DNA from: Cohnella algarum | GTDB lineage: Bacteria; Bacillota; Bacilli; Paenibacillales; Paenibacillaceae | Assembly (NCBI RefSeq): GCF_016937515.1 | Contig: NZ_JAFHKM010000002.1 | Span: 434,001-498,000, forward strand | Direction: 5' to 3' | DNA length: 64,000 bases | Shown: positions 23,908-33,742 of the stretch, in pieces | Numbering within the stretch: the stretch's first letter is position 1 | Layout of the letters: every line of letters starts with the position of its first letter | Made by a program: the position numbers and the translations under genes | The notes under the pieces: model-generated | Seen by the model: only the letters and a program-made list of their open reading frames with translations | The model's database searches: none | What the model was told of the DNA's origin: nothing

Positions 23908-26196
23908 TCAGCCGCCGGTTCGGCTTATTTCCCGATAATGGGTCGGCGTGACGCCTTCCTTCTTTTTGAACAGCCGGTTGAAATAACTGTGCTGATAGCC
24001 GACGCTTTCGGCCACCTCGCTTATTTTTAGGTCCGTATCCCGCAGCAGCTCGCGCGCCTTTTCGAGCCGGATATCGGTCAAGTAATCGATGAAATTGACG
24101 CCGACGATTTCTTTAAACATCTTGCTCAAAATAAACGGGCTGATTTTCAATCGATCGGCGCACGAATCGAGCGAAATATCCGAACGGTACGATTCGCGCA
24201 GCAGCTCCGCCGCCTTCTCGATCGTTTGCCGCATTTGCGCATTCTGCTTTTGCGACAGCTCGCGAATGAACGGGCGAATCACCTTGCGGTCGAACCAATC
24301 GGGCAGCGCGTCGGATTCGCGAACGTGCAGCAGCTGCTCGTACAGATTCGCGCCTTCGTATACTTGCTGGGCGTTGAGGCCCGATTGCAGCACGACGCGC
24401 AGCAGGCTCCCGAGAAGATGCAGCATGCCCTGCTTCAACGCCCCCTCCTTGACCCCCGCCTCCGCGAACGCCTGCACAAACGCGCGCACGCCGGCAACCG
24501 CCTCGTCGGCGTTGCCGACTCGCACGGCGTGCAGCGTCTGCCGCTCAAGATCGAAGGGGTAATCCGGCGCATGGTCGCGCCCGGCGTCGTCCATCTTCTC
24601 GATGTCGATGATCAGATTCCCTTCCCCCGCGTGACGGAAGCCGGCCGCCAGCTTCGCCTCCTCGAACAGAACCGGCACCGACTTTATCGAGGCCGTCGTG
24701 CGGCCGATGCAGATGACGGCCTGCAGCTTCAAGTACCGCTCGATCGACGCGAGCAATTCCTCGCTCGCCCGGTAGACCGCTTCCTCGAACTGCTCCCTCG
24801 ACATGCGGCTCGGAATCGCCACCAGCAGCCCCAGCGACAGGTCTTGAAAGTTGACGACGTCCGCCCGGATCGGGAACGTGGCGACGATCTCCTCCACCAT
24901 ATTGGCGGCGGCGAACGTCACGAGTCCCTCATCGCCGTCGGAGAATCGGCCCTCAAGCTTCGAGAAGCCGAGCAGCTGGATAAGCACGATGCAGAACCGA
25001 CGGTCCCGAGCCTCGCCGCCGAACGATTCGATCCGGTTGATCAGTTCATCGTCCGTATACGCGTACATATAGCCGTGAAGCAGCTGCATAAGAAAACCTT
25101 CCCGCAGCTGCGGCAGCTGTTCGTCCAGTCGCCGCTGCAGGATTTGGCTTTCGCGGGACAGATGGTTCCAGTGGGTTTCAATGAGCTCGAACTCGTTCCT
25201 CGCTGCCCGCTCCGCCCCGGCCTCGGACTTGACGACGCCCGCCAGCTTCATCAGCCTGTCGATCGGCGAGTACAGCCGCCGCGAGACGAACCACGAGCCG
25301 ACGGCCGCCAAAAGCAGCAAGCCGCCGCTCGTGTACAAAATCATTTTCGAAAGGAAAATGACCGGCGCGGTAATGCTCGTAAGCGGCGCGGCCGACGCGT
25401 AATGCCATTCGACGCCCATGCGCGCAAAGCTGCCGTGCGTGACGGAGTACCGATTCGATTCCCAGTCCAACAAAAATGTCTCGGCGCTTTTTTCGGTTCG
25501 TAAAATCTCTTCCATGATGACGGCATCAAGCTTCGACGGCGCGTTTCCCTCCGAAATCGTGTACAGCCACTGGCCCTTGGAGGCGTCATACAGAAAGGAC
25601 GTTCCCTGGTTGTACGGCGTAAGCGTTTGGACGAGCTGCAGAACCTTTTCTTTTTCCAGATACAAAACGAGCGCGCCGAAGGGATCGGCCCCGCCTAGAC
25701 TGTGGATCTTATGAACCAGCATGACCGTCCCGTTGCCGCCCGACCAATACAACGACTTCTCCGCGGACAGGAGCGCTTGATACGGCTCGCTTCGCTCCGG
25801 CGTCAGACGATCGTACCGATCCGGCGTAAATACGACCGATGCGGGCTCCCGCAAATACAACTCGACCCGGCCGATCAGCGGGTTCGATCCTTCCATTACG
25901 AGCAGCGTCCGGTAAATCTCGTGAATTTCCTGGTAGTTATTCGCAAAATCGAGGTTTTTCAGGTTTTCGGTAAACTGAGGGTCGAACGCCCAATGCGCCA
26001 TGGACTGTTCCAAATACGAAAACTGTTCGTCCATCGTCTCCACGGTTTGGACGAACTGCTCGTCATGCACCTGCTGCAGCTCGGTTTCGATTTGGTTTTT
26101 GCTCACGATATACAGCACCCCGCCCACGATCAGGCCGGGCAGGCTGGCGAAAATAAGAAACGTGAGCAGGCTTTTGCGATAGTGTCCTCGGAGCAT
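23908..26196 (-). CDS. Membrane-anchored AraC-family sensor regulator (YesS-like)
   Basis: A 762-residue regulator. An N-terminal membrane helix (about 10-30), an extracytoplasmic Cache-like sensor region (about 35-285) and a second membrane helix are followed by a cytoplasmic linker and a C-terminal AraC domain. That domain spans two helix-turn-helix units (LDSCADRLKISPFILSKMFK, then ISEVAESVGYQHSYFNRLFK). Proteins of this design (YesS, YtrI types in Paenibacillus) activate neighbouring sugar importers on sensing extracellular oligosaccharide. The ATG at 26196 is chosen over a TTG at 26220. It lies between the binding-protein gene and the glycosidase gene on the same strand. Confidence 0.87.
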   Translation of the reverse strand: MLRGHYRKSLLTFLIFASLPGLIVGGVLYIVSKNQIETELQQVHDEQFVQTVETMDEQFSYLEQSMAHWAFDPQFTENLKNLDFANNYQEIHEIYRTLLVMEGSNPLIGRVELYLREPASVVFTPDRYDRLTPERSEPYQALLSAEKSLYWSGGNGTVMLVHKIHSLGGADPFGALVLYLEKEKVLQLVQTLTPYNQGTSFLYDASKGQWLYTISEGNAPSKLDAVIMEEILRTEKSAETFLLDWESNRYSVTHGSFARMGVEWHYASAAPLTSITAPVIFLSKMILYTSGGLLLLAAVGSWFVSRRLYSPIDRLMKLAGVVKSEAGAERAARNEFELIETHWNHLSRESQILQRRLDEQLPQLREGFLMQLLHGYMYAYTDDELINRIESFGGEARDRRFCIVLIQLLGFSKLEGRFSDGDEGLVTFAAANMVEEIVATFPIRADVVNFQDLSLGLLVAIPSRMSREQFEEAVYRASEELLASIERYLKLQAVICIGRTTASIKSVPVLFEEAKLAAGFRHAGEGNLIIDIEKMDDAGRDHAPDYPFDLERQTLHAVRVGNADEAVAGVRAFVQAFAEAGVKEGALKQGMLHLLGSLLRVVLQSGLNAQQVYEGANLYEQLLHVRESDALPDWFDRKVIRPFIRELSQKQNAQMRQTIEKAAELLRESYRSDISLDSCADRLKISPFILSKMFKEIVGVNFIDYLTDIRLEKARELLRDTDLKISEVAESVGYQHSYFNRLFKKKEGVTPTHYREISRTGG

Positions 26197-26260
26197 GGGC
26201 AGACCGTCCCCCCGGGCCAACGCCCTCCTCGTCGCGTTCGAAGGGAGGGCGTGCCGTTCG

Positions 26261-27814
26261 TTACTTGTTTTTATAGGCTTCGTTTATTTCTTCCGTCATC
26301 TTCTTGAAGGTTTCGTTCGATGCGAGCGAAGCGACGAAAGCATCCCAGTCTTCGATCGTCTTCTGGCCGAGAATGACCTTCGTCTTCAAATCCTGCACCG
26401 TTTTGCGGAATTCCGGCAAATACGACTGACCCGTTTCCGAAACCAAGGGGGCCCCGACGTTTTCGACGCTCGTCTTTTCCCGCTCGTCCTGGATTTTCTT
26501 GTAGAGCTCCTTCGCTTCGTCGGGGAACGTCACCTTCACCGAGCTCGCATAAGGGTCTGCGACGTATACGATTTGGCTGTATTCTCCGATCGCGTCGGCG
26601 GTGATCTTCTCGGCGTTCAGCACCGCTTCTCCGTTCTGCAACGTATGGTGGATGCCTTCGATGCCTTGCTGATGAAGCTTGAAGACGCCGTCCGCGCTCC
26701 AGCTGTCGAGCATGGCCAGAATTCTCTTCATCTTGTCCTCGGATACCGTTTTCGGAATCGCGTTCAAACCGGAGTAACCCGAGCCTTTCGGATTGTATTC
26801 GTTTACATTCGTAAGCGGATACAGATCGGTAAATGCCAAATCCGGCACGGTCGCTTTCAAGGCTTCGTAATATTCCTGCATCGCGCCCGCCTTCTCGACC
26901 AGAATGCCGGCTTTCCCCGCCTTGAACATATCCTTGACCTGCGAGAGCTTCAGCGACGCGAAGTCAAGCGGGATCAACCCTTCGCGATACGCATTCGTCA
27001 AATAGACAAGCGATTCGCGCGTTTCCGGGGTCACCGTCAAATTCACCAGCGTTCCGTCTTCTTGAAGCTTCCACTCGCCGTATGCCCGATTGAACATGCG
27101 CTCTACCTCGGCCAACAAGCCCATGCCGTCCGGATCCGCTTGCCCGGCGAGTCCGATCGTGTCGTTTTGGCCGTTGCCGTCGGGATCCTGCGTTGTGAAC
27201 GCCTTCATAACCTCGTACAATTGTTCCGGCGTCGTCGGCTCCGGCAGCCCTACGTTCTCAAGCCAATCCTTGCGGATGATGTAGAACGCCTCTCCTTCGA
27301 CAGGCCGCGGGCGCGGTACGCCGTAGTTGGCGCCCTTGATCGAAGTCATCTCCCACGCGATCGGAGCGATTTTGTCCTTCAAATTCGGGTACTGATCGAT
27401 GTAGGGCGCCACATCCCAGAAAGCCCCTTGCTCCGCCGCTTTCCGGAAAACCGGATCGGACGGATTCGCAACGAGAATCAAATCCGGAATATCGCCCGAG
27501 GCAAGCGTGACGTTAAACTTGTCTTTATAGTTATTTGCGGATACCCACTCGATGTCCAATTTCGTGTTGGTGGCCTCTTCGATCTTGAGCTCGACCGGAT
27601 TGTCGGCGGCAGGCGGCGCCGCGCCGAAAAACTGGCTCATGATTCGAATGCTCTCGGGCGTTGCCGCCTGCGACGACGGCCCGGATGACGCCCCTCCTTG
27701 CGTTTCGCCGGCTCCGCCTCCGTTGCCGCACGCCGACAGCGCGGCGGACATGGCCATCAGTCCGGCAAGCAGCCATGCCGCCGGCTTCTTCCTGTTTTTC
27801 CATAGACGAATCAT
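26261..27814 (-). CDS. Sugar ABC transporter binding lipoprotein (LplA-like)
   Basis: A 517-residue family 1 solute-binding lipoprotein: signal peptide with lipobox LSAC, a Gly/Ser/Gln-rich spacer, then a large two-domain periplasmic-type binding fold (ATPESIRIMSQFFG..., DWDAFVASLASN near the end). This length and pattern is typical of LplA/YtcQ proteins in Paenibacillus that bind oligosaccharides outside the cell. GGGAGGA sits 6 bases before the ATG at 27814, which decides the start over one seven codons upstream. It follows the two permease genes. Confidence 0.9.
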   Translation of the reverse strand: MIRLWKNRKKPAAWLLAGLMAMSAALSACGNGGGAGETQGGASSGPSSQAATPESIRIMSQFFGAAPPAADNPVELKIEEATNTKLDIEWVSANNYKDKFNVTLASGDIPDLILVANPSDPVFRKAAEQGAFWDVAPYIDQYPNLKDKIAPIAWEMTSIKGANYGVPRPRPVEGEAFYIIRKDWLENVGLPEPTTPEQLYEVMKAFTTQDPDGNGQNDTIGLAGQADPDGMGLLAEVERMFNRAYGEWKLQEDGTLVNLTVTPETRESLVYLTNAYREGLIPLDFASLKLSQVKDMFKAGKAGILVEKAGAMQEYYEALKATVPDLAFTDLYPLTNVNEYNPKGSGYSGLNAIPKTVSEDKMKRILAMLDSWSADGVFKLHQQGIEGIHHTLQNGEAVLNAEKITADAIGEYSQIVYVADPYASSVKVTFPDEAKELYKKIQDEREKTSVENVGAPLVSETGQSYLPEFRKTVQDLKTKVILGQKTIEDWDAFVASLASNETFKKMTEEINEAYKNK

Positions 27815-27873
27815 CGAAGATCCTCCCTTGTCCATTTCATAATATATGATACGGTTTCATAGAGAAACCCTTA

Positions 27874-28746
27874 TCATCCCTTGATCGAACCGACCATGGC
27901 GCCTTTCGCGAAATGCTTCTGCAAGAACGGATAGACCGCGACGATCGGGGCGATGGCGATGACGACGGCGGCCATCTTCAACGTTTCGCTTGGCGGAGGC
28001 TTCATGAGCGGATCCACTTCTCCGAGGCTGCTGCTTGACGCATCGATCAGCATGTTCTGCAGCAGCACCTGAATCGGCCATTTATCGGAGTCGTTCAGAT
28101 ACAACAGGGCGTTAAAATACTGGTTCCAGAAGGACACGGCGAAAAACAACCCGAAAGCCGCCAGCGCCGGCAGCGAGAGCGGCAAAATGATCCGGAAAAA
28201 CGAAGCGATGTCGTTGCAGCCGTCGATCGCGGCGGCCTCGTCGAGCTCCTCCGGTATGCCGTCGTAGAAGCCCCGCATCAGAATGACGTACCATCCGCTC
28301 GTAAGCGAGACCAGGATGACCGACCAGATGCTGTTGATGAGCGACAGCTCTTTAATCAGCAAGTAGTTCGGGATGATGCCGGGGCCGAACAGAATCGTGA
28401 ACAAGATGCACAGCTGGATTAAACGACGTCCTCTCATCCGCCGCCGGGACAGCGTGAAGGCGAGCGCAGACGTGACAATCAGGCTGCATGCCGTGCCGAC
28501 CGTCGCCAGGAAGGCGCTGACGCCGAGCGCTTTCGGGAAGGCGGGCGTCGACAGCAGGTAGCTGTACGATGCGAGCGACCACCGCTCCGGAAACAGGACA
28601 AGAGGTTTCTGAAGATATTCGATCGGATCCGTGAAGGAAACGACGAACACGTAATACAGGGGGAACGCGGTCACGATCGACAGAAGCCCGAGCACGGCGG
28701 CATTTGCCATTTGAAACCCGCGATCCCCAAGCCTTTTCGACGGCAT
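27874..28746 (-). CDS. Sugar ABC transporter permease (LplC-like)
   Basis: A 290-residue MalG/LplC-type inner-membrane permease with six predicted helices. The cytoplasmic EAA loop (EELDEAAAIDGCNDIASFFR, then IILPLSLPAL) contacts the ATPase. AGGAGGG lies 8 bases before the ATG at 28746. No ATPase gene is in the operon. Such Paenibacillus importers usually share a common MsmX-type ATPase encoded elsewhere, an inference from the family. Confidence 0.92.
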   Translation of the reverse strand: MPSKRLGDRGFQMANAAVLGLLSIVTAFPLYYVFVVSFTDPIEYLQKPLVLFPERWSLASYSYLLSTPAFPKALGVSAFLATVGTACSLIVTSALAFTLSRRRMRGRRLIQLCILFTILFGPGIIPNYLLIKELSLINSIWSVILVSLTSGWYVILMRGFYDGIPEELDEAAAIDGCNDIASFFRIILPLSLPALAAFGLFFAVSFWNQYFNALLYLNDSDKWPIQVLLQNMLIDASSSSLGEVDPLMKPPPSETLKMAAVVIAIAPIVAVYPFLQKHFAKGAMVGSIKG

Positions 28747-28766
28747 GGGAATGACCCTCCTTTTCT

Positions 28767-29732
28767 TCAATAGACGCCTTCTTCGCCGAAGCGCTTCGCG
28801 AGCGAGTTGGCGAGCAGGACGAGCGCAAGGCCGACGAGCGATTTGAAGAGGCCCACGGCGGTGCTGTAACTGAATTCTCCCTGCTGAACGCCGACGCGAT
28901 AGACATACGTATCGAACACCTCGCCGACTTCGGACACCGCTCCGTTATACATAAGGAACACTTGCTCGAAGCCGACCTCCATGATGTCTCCCAGACGCAG
29001 GATCAGCAGGATGACGATCACGTTCCGGATCGCCGGCAGCGTAATGTGCCACATCTGGCGCAGGCGATTGGCGCCGTCCATGCGAGCCGCTTCGTACAGC
29101 TGCGGATTGACCCCCGCCATCGCGGCAAGAAAGACGATCGTGCCCCAGCCCGCTTCCTTCCAGATAGATTGGATCGTCAACAGGAGCCAGAATCCGTCGG
29201 GATTGGTCAGGAAGTCCACCCGTTCGAAGCCGAATGCCGCCAGCAGCTGATTGATGACGCCGTCCGCCCGAGAGAGCAGCATGAAGCTGAGACTGGCGAT
29301 GATGACCCACGAGAGAAAGTGCGGCAAATAAATGATCGATTGCACCGTCCGTTTGTAAAGCTCGCTGCGCACCTCGTTGAGCAGGAGCGACAGCACGATC
29401 GGCAGCGGGAAGAAGAGAAACAGGTTCATCAGGCTGATGCCCATCGTATTGCGAAATAGCATGAAAAAATCGGGGTTCGAGAAAAATCGCTGAAAGTGCT
29501 CCAGGCCGACCCACTCGCTCTTTCCCATTCCAAGGAACGGAGAGTAGTCCTGGAACGCGATCAGGATGCCCCACATCGGCAAATATTTAAAAATCAGGAA
29601 ATACAAAAGCCCCGGCAAGGCGAGCATATATAAATATTTGTCTTTGACGATGCTCCGCCATAAGCCGGGGGAAGCGGCTTTCGACGCCGCCGGCCGCACC
29701 CCTTGCATCGAAACCGGTTTTTCCAAGCGCAT
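28767..29732 (-). CDS. Sugar ABC transporter permease (LplB-like)
   Basis: A 321-residue LplB/MalF-type permease with six predicted helices and the EAA loop (LYEAARMDGANRLRQMWHIT). It is the first gene of a five-gene minus-strand operon: permease, permease, binding lipoprotein, AraC sensor-regulator, glycosidase. The ATG at 29732 has GGAGAGG 5 bases before it. A longer in-frame reading exists upstream but runs through low-complexity sequence without a ribosome site. Confidence 0.9.
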   Translation of the reverse strand: MRLEKPVSMQGVRPAASKAASPGLWRSIVKDKYLYMLALPGLLYFLIFKYLPMWGILIAFQDYSPFLGMGKSEWVGLEHFQRFFSNPDFFMLFRNTMGISLMNLFLFFPLPIVLSLLLNEVRSELYKRTVQSIIYLPHFLSWVIIASLSFMLLSRADGVINQLLAAFGFERVDFLTNPDGFWLLLTIQSIWKEAGWGTIVFLAAMAGVNPQLYEAARMDGANRLRQMWHITLPAIRNVIVILLILRLGDIMEVGFEQVFLMYNGAVSEVGEVFDTYVYRVGVQQGEFSYSTAVGLFKSLVGLALVLLANSLAKRFGEEGVY

Positions 29733-29769
29733 CACGACCTCTCCATCGACTGATCTGTTGATGCCCCTT

Positions 29770-29798
29770 ATCGTAAGACTCGCGTGTTTTTCCTGCAA
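29770..29798 (-). promoter_or_regulatory. Candidate promoter of the oligosaccharide operon
   Basis: Minus-strand TTGCAG (29798-29793) and TACGAT (29775-29770) are 17 bases apart, 38 bases before the first permease gene. This is a motif match only. Confidence 0.4.
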
Positions 29799-29875
29799 TT
29801 GGACTTTATTGCCCGTCGCAAATTCCGGTTTGCACTTTGTTGCGGGATTTGACTTATTCTGAAAAAGCAGGCGCA

Positions 29876-29907
29876 GCAAGGGCCGCCCCGGTCGGGACGG
29901 CCCTTGC
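29876..29907 (-). terminator. Probable terminator of the Lnr-like operon
   Basis: GCAAGGGCCG and CGGCCCTTGC form a 10-bp stem with a 12-base loop; on the minus strand a CTTTTTC stretch follows about ten bases later. It lies between the Lnr-like regulator and the next operon. The rest of the 29733-30115 gap shows no gene. Confidence 0.5.
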
Positions 29908-30115
29908 CGCAGCCCGGCGGAAGAGGGGAGTGGCGGAATTCGCGCGGCAACCGTACGATCGCATTCGGCCCGAGATTCGAATGGAAGACGAGGGCGGGAA
30001 TCGGCTTGGATGCGAAGCCCGGTTTCGTCTCGCCGAAGAGAGCGAAAACGGGCCGACCGGCGCAAAGCGGATTATGCAAGGAGATAAAGGGGGAGTGAAG
30101 GCAAAGGGGGGACGG

Positions 30116-30724
30116 CTATGTCGGTTTCCGCCAATAATAAATGGCCAGCTGCGTGCGGTCGCGCAGCTGCAGCTTGTCGAGAACGACGGACAGCGTATTG
30201 CGAACGGTTCCTTCGCCGATCAAAAGCTGGGCGGCGATTTCGCGGTTGGAGCAGCCGTGCGCGACGAGCTCCGCGATCTCTTTCTCGCGCGGCGTCAGCT
30301 CCTCCGTCCGTTCCCGGTCCGGCTGCACGAGCCGTTTGAGCGCATCGCCGTCCAGCACCGACGTGCCGGACATGAGCAGCCGCAGCTGCTGGGCCATGCC
30401 GCTTGCCTTGCCCGACTTGATCAAATAGCCTTCGGCTCCGGCCAGCAGCGCGAGACGAATGCTTTGTTCGTCCTGGAACGTCGTCAGCATCATGATCCGG
30501 ATTCGCGGCCATTGCGCTTTGATCTGGCGCGTCGCCTGGATGCCGTCGGCGCCGGGCATGCGGATATCCATCAGCGCGACGTCAGGCTGCGTCTTCGCGC
30601 AAAGCGCGATCGCGGCGGCGCCGTCGCTTGCCGTGCCGGCCACCTCGATGTCCCGCTCGCGCCCGAGCAGCAGCTCCAGGCTTTGGCAGACGAGCGGATC
30701 GTCGTCCACGATGACGATTTTCAT
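30116..30724 (-). CDS. NarL-family response regulator, LnrK-like
   Basis: A 202-residue regulator with receiver domain (Asp53 in LMDIRMPG, Lys in YLIKSGKA) and LuxR-type helix-turn-helix (LTPREKEIAELVAHGCSNRE, then GEGTVRNTLSVVLDKLQL). It should be phosphorylated by the kinase at 31146-32315 and control the exporter genes upstream, as LnrK does for lnrLMN in B. subtilis. Unusually, 421 non-coding bases separate it from the kinase gene, so it may also have its own promoter. GGAGATG precedes the start. Confidence 0.9.
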   Translation of the reverse strand: MKIVIVDDDPLVCQSLELLLGRERDIEVAGTASDGAAAIALCAKTQPDVALMDIRMPGADGIQATRQIKAQWPRIRIMMLTTFQDEQSIRLALLAGAEGYLIKSGKASGMAQQLRLLMSGTSVLDGDALKRLVQPDRERTEELTPREKEIAELVAHGCSNREIAAQLLIGEGTVRNTLSVVLDKLQLRDRTQLAIYYWRKPT

Positions 30725-30779
30725 CGCCGCATCTCCTTTCTCGCTCCTTGCTTGGCCGGATTTGGCCGAGCACCCTCCC

Positions 30780-30985
30780 GGATGAAACCTGCAATTACGC
30801 AGGCTTTTCCTGCAAACCGCGATGCTTGCGGAAGCAGAAATACAATAGTGCAGTTTTTCTGAACGAACGGGCTCAAAACAGAACCTTCGCTCCGGCAAAA
30901 CCTGCACATTCGTATGAATTTCACCCTCTGTCGGCCGTTTCGGCTTAAAAGGATGCAGATTTGCAGGTTCCGATGATTCGCCGGT
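30780..30985. repeat. Region of degenerate CTGCA-type inverted repeats
   Basis: The 421-base gap between kinase and regulator genes contains repeated short words. AACCTGCA occurs on both strands (30786-30793, 30900-30907 and, inverted, 30972-30979), with TTTTCCTGCAAA and GCAGTTTTTCTG between them. Several pair as small dyads, for example CCTGCAATTACGCAGG at 30788-30803. No open frame of note crosses it. This may be a third small intergenic repeat family. Confidence 0.45.
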
Positions 30986-31145
30986 CAGATAACGAAAAGA
31001 CGATTCCGCCGGCAAAAGCTCCCCGTCGCAAGCTTGAAGCCCCTCGCCGGCTGGCCGGAGACGTTCGCTCTTTATTAACCGTCTTGCCTAATCGCCAGAG
31101 CCGCCATTGCCGCACATGCTGCGGCGTCCTTGACGTCGAAGCGGC

Positions 31146-32315
31146 TTACAGGCCTTCGCGCTCCGTTTCCTCCGGCTCCAGCGGCAGCACGCACACCAGC
31201 TTGAAGCCCTCGCTCCTGTCGACGGAAAGGCTGCCGCCGACGGCGCGCGCCCGCCGACGCAAATTTCGCAGGCCGATGCCGCCGCCTTCGTTCGCGGCTT
31301 CGCCTTCGCTCCGCCCGATCGGGCCCGCGGCGCCGTCATCGTGCACGTCAAGCCGCACGATATGCGGACCGACGTCCAACGATACGTCGACCCTGTCGGC
31401 ATCGGCATGGCGCGCAACGTTGGTCAGCGCCTCTTTCAGGCACGCCTCCAGTATCGTCCACTGGTAGGCGGGAATGCGCGCCGTATCTCCGAAGCGGTGA
31501 AACCGGATCGGACAGGCGGCAAAGTCGCGGCATACCTCTTCGAGAAGATCCGCGCCGACCGGCGTCGCCGGAATCATGGCGCGCACCGTCTCGCGCATAT
31601 ATGCCGTGCCGCTCGCCAGCCTTCGCTCGGCTTGACCGAACAGGTCGTCCGCCCGCGGATCGCCCTCCTTCCGCAGCTGGTCGAACGCCTGAAGCGCCAG
31701 CGCAGCCGCGGTCAGCTCGTGCCCCGCGTGGTCGTGCAGCTCGGCGGCAATCCGGCCGCGCTCGGTCAGCGCCGCAAGCCGCGCCGCATCGACGTTCGCC
31801 TGCAGCAGCTCGGTTTTCAGATGCTCCAGCTCGTAACGATCGCGTCGCGCGCGGTCGGCTTCCCGCCGGCTGGCGGTCAATTGCACCGACCACGCCCGCA
31901 TCGCCCAGCCGCCCAACGCCCCCTGCGCGAGCACGGCAAGCGAGATCAGGGCGGGCCGATCGGACAGCAGCAGAACGCTTGCGGCCGGAAGCGCCAGCCA
32001 CAGCCTGCCGGCGAGCGCCGCTTCGAACGCCGGCAGCGCCAGGGCGTACCACGCCTCGGGCCAGGCCGCGGTGCAAGCGAGACAAGCCGCCTGGTCGAGC
32101 AGCACCGTCCATCCGGGCAGCGCCAACCGCCAGCGGGCCGCCGCCATGATCGCAAGAAACAGCAGCAGGACGACTCCCGCGACGCCGCTTCGGCCGGACA
32201 GCCAAAGCGCGGCGAGCAGGAGCAATCCCGCGAAACGCCAGAGCGCGATGCCGGTTCCGGGCGTCCAGGCGTCCGATCCGGACGCCGCGCCAAACCCGCC
32301 GGGTCCGTTCGTCAT
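31146..32315 (-). CDS. NarL-type sensor histidine kinase, LnrJ-like
   Basis: A 389-residue kinase with about five to six short hydrophobic helices in residues 25-140 and little extracytoplasmic sequence. A HisKA_3 phospho-acceptor region (ERGRIAAELHDHAGHELTAA, His194) and an HATPase domain (EALTNVARHADADRV, GGGIGLRNLRRRARAVGG) follow. Kinases of this intramembrane-sensing type detect membrane-active antibiotics and sit beside ABC exporters. Its start lies about 8 bases after the stop of the upstream permease gene. Confidence 0.88.
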   Translation of the reverse strand: MTNGPGGFGAASGSDAWTPGTGIALWRFAGLLLLAALWLSGRSGVAGVVLLLFLAIMAAARWRLALPGWTVLLDQAACLACTAAWPEAWYALALPAFEAALAGRLWLALPAASVLLLSDRPALISLAVLAQGALGGWAMRAWSVQLTASRREADRARRDRYELEHLKTELLQANVDAARLAALTERGRIAAELHDHAGHELTAAALALQAFDQLRKEGDPRADDLFGQAERRLASGTAYMRETVRAMIPATPVGADLLEEVCRDFAACPIRFHRFGDTARIPAYQWTILEACLKEALTNVARHADADRVDVSLDVGPHIVRLDVHDDGAAGPIGRSEGEAANEGGGIGLRNLRRRARAVGGSLSVDRSEGFKLVCVLPLEPEETEREGL

Positions 32316-32322
32316 GGTCGTG

Positions 32323-33009
32323 TCAGGCCATCCTCCTTTTGCTGCCGGTCAACACGAACAGCAGGGTAAACATCAGCAGCATGCCGACCGGGACGATCAG
32401 CTTCGTACAAGACGCTTCGAACGAAGCCAGCGTCATGCCTTCGGCCAGCCAGTACGTGGGCAAAATCATCGCCGCGCGCCGCATGAACGGCGGCATGATT
32501 TCCACGGGCCAAAATAATCCGCCTACCATACATAGTAGCATAATGACACCGCTCATGACGCTGAGCGACGCTTCCTTGTTGCGGAACAGAGAGCACCACG
32601 CGAGCGAAAAGCCGATCGCCGTCATCGCAAAGCAGGCAAATAGCAAAAACAGCGCGAACGGAGCGGGAAACGCCTCCCCGTGCGCGAGAATTCCGCCGGC
32701 GACGGCAACGGCGGCCTGCGCGATCAGCAGCAGCGCATAGGCCAGCAGATTTTGCAGCAAATACCGGAAATGGGTGACCGGCGCGGCTCCGATGCGCACG
32801 ACGACCCGGCTCATCCGGTCTTCGAGGATGATATGCACCAGTTTGGCCGCGGCGAACAGCTGAACGATGCCGAAGTACCGGTAGCCGACGGGCAGCGGCG
32901 ACCCCTCGTTCGGCGGCCAAAACATGACGAGCAGCGGGGCGACCAGCAGCAGGCCGAGGTTGTAAACATTCCGCAAGCTTCGCTTGAGCGCGAAAACGAA
33001 GATGGTCAT
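32323..33009 (-). CDS. ABC-2-type exporter permease, LnrN-like
   Basis: A 228-residue six-helix ABC-2 membrane protein (FALKRSLRNVYNLGLLLVAP...; VMSGVIMLLCMVGGLFWPVE in the conserved helix 5 region). It is the second permease of the ABC exporter encoded by 33743-34687. Its ATG overlaps the stop of the preceding permease gene by four bases (ATGA). Confidence 0.87.
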   Translation of the reverse strand: MTIFVFALKRSLRNVYNLGLLLVAPLLVMFWPPNEGSPLPVGYRYFGIVQLFAAAKLVHIILEDRMSRVVVRIGAAPVTHFRYLLQNLLAYALLLIAQAAVAVAGGILAHGEAFPAPFALFLLFACFAMTAIGFSLAWCSLFRNKEASLSVMSGVIMLLCMVGGLFWPVEIMPPFMRRAAMILPTYWLAEGMTLASFEASCTKLIVPVGMLLMFTLLFVLTGSKRRMA

Positions 33010-33740
33010 ATCAGCCTCTTTCTCCCCAGCAGCGCGGCAGCCCCGGCGCATATCGCCGTCGCGGCCAGCAGCAGTCCCAGAAAGACGTAAGCCGGGGCTT
33101 TATCCGTCTCGTGAGCCATCGCGAAAATCGCGTTCATCCCGAGCGAGATCGGGTTGCCGTACGTAGACAGAAAATCGAAAAACGGCGTATTCGGCAAAGG
33201 AAACATGATGCCCGCAAGCAGCATCGAACCGAGGCCGTAGACCTCGGACAGCCGTTCGGCCGTTTTGAAACGGCGGACCGTCAACACAAGAAGGAGGCAT
33301 ACCAGTTGCGACAGAAACGAAACCGTCAGAACGACGAGCATGACCCAGGGCAAAGGGCCCCAGTTCGCGCCGTAAACCCAGTCGGTAAACAGGATAAGAA
33401 CGAGCCCCTGAAACGCGCTGAACAGCGTGCTGGCCAGAAGCAGCGAATAGCCGTACGCGTCGATGCGCAGCGGGAGCGAACGCATCCGCCATTTAAACGG
33501 ACGGAACAAGTCTTCATGAAAATAATGCAGCGTATACGAGCCTCCGATCGTCTGGAAACCGATCACGAAGCTGGCCGCGATCCAGTCCATCCCCGTGCGG
33601 CCTTCCCCGCTTGCGCCGATTTGTCCGCTGACGAGTCCGATGACGGAAATGAGGCCAAGCGGGGTAAGAACGAGCAGCGCCATCGCCAAATAGGAGCGCG
33701 AAAGCCGCAGCAGCGAGTACCGGAAAAGATGCCAAAACAT
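33006..33740 (-). CDS. ABC-2-type exporter permease, LnrM-like
   Basis: A 244-residue six-helix ABC-2 permease (FWHLFRYSLLRLSRSYLAMA; GLGSMLLAGIMFPLPNTPFF). It starts two bases after the ATPase gene and overlaps the next permease, a tightly packed operon. By analogy with LnrLMN it would pump amphipathic or polyene antibiotics from the membrane; the true substrate is not known. Confidence 0.87.
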   Translation of the reverse strand: MFWHLFRYSLLRLSRSYLAMALLVLTPLGLISVIGLVSGQIGASGEGRTGMDWIAASFVIGFQTIGGSYTLHYFHEDLFRPFKWRMRSLPLRIDAYGYSLLLASTLFSAFQGLVLILFTDWVYGANWGPLPWVMLVVLTVSFLSQLVCLLLVLTVRRFKTAERLSEVYGLGSMLLAGIMFPLPNTPFFDFLSTYGNPISLGMNAIFAMAHETDKAPAYVFLGLLLAATAICAGAAALLGRKRLI

Positions 33741-33742
33741 CG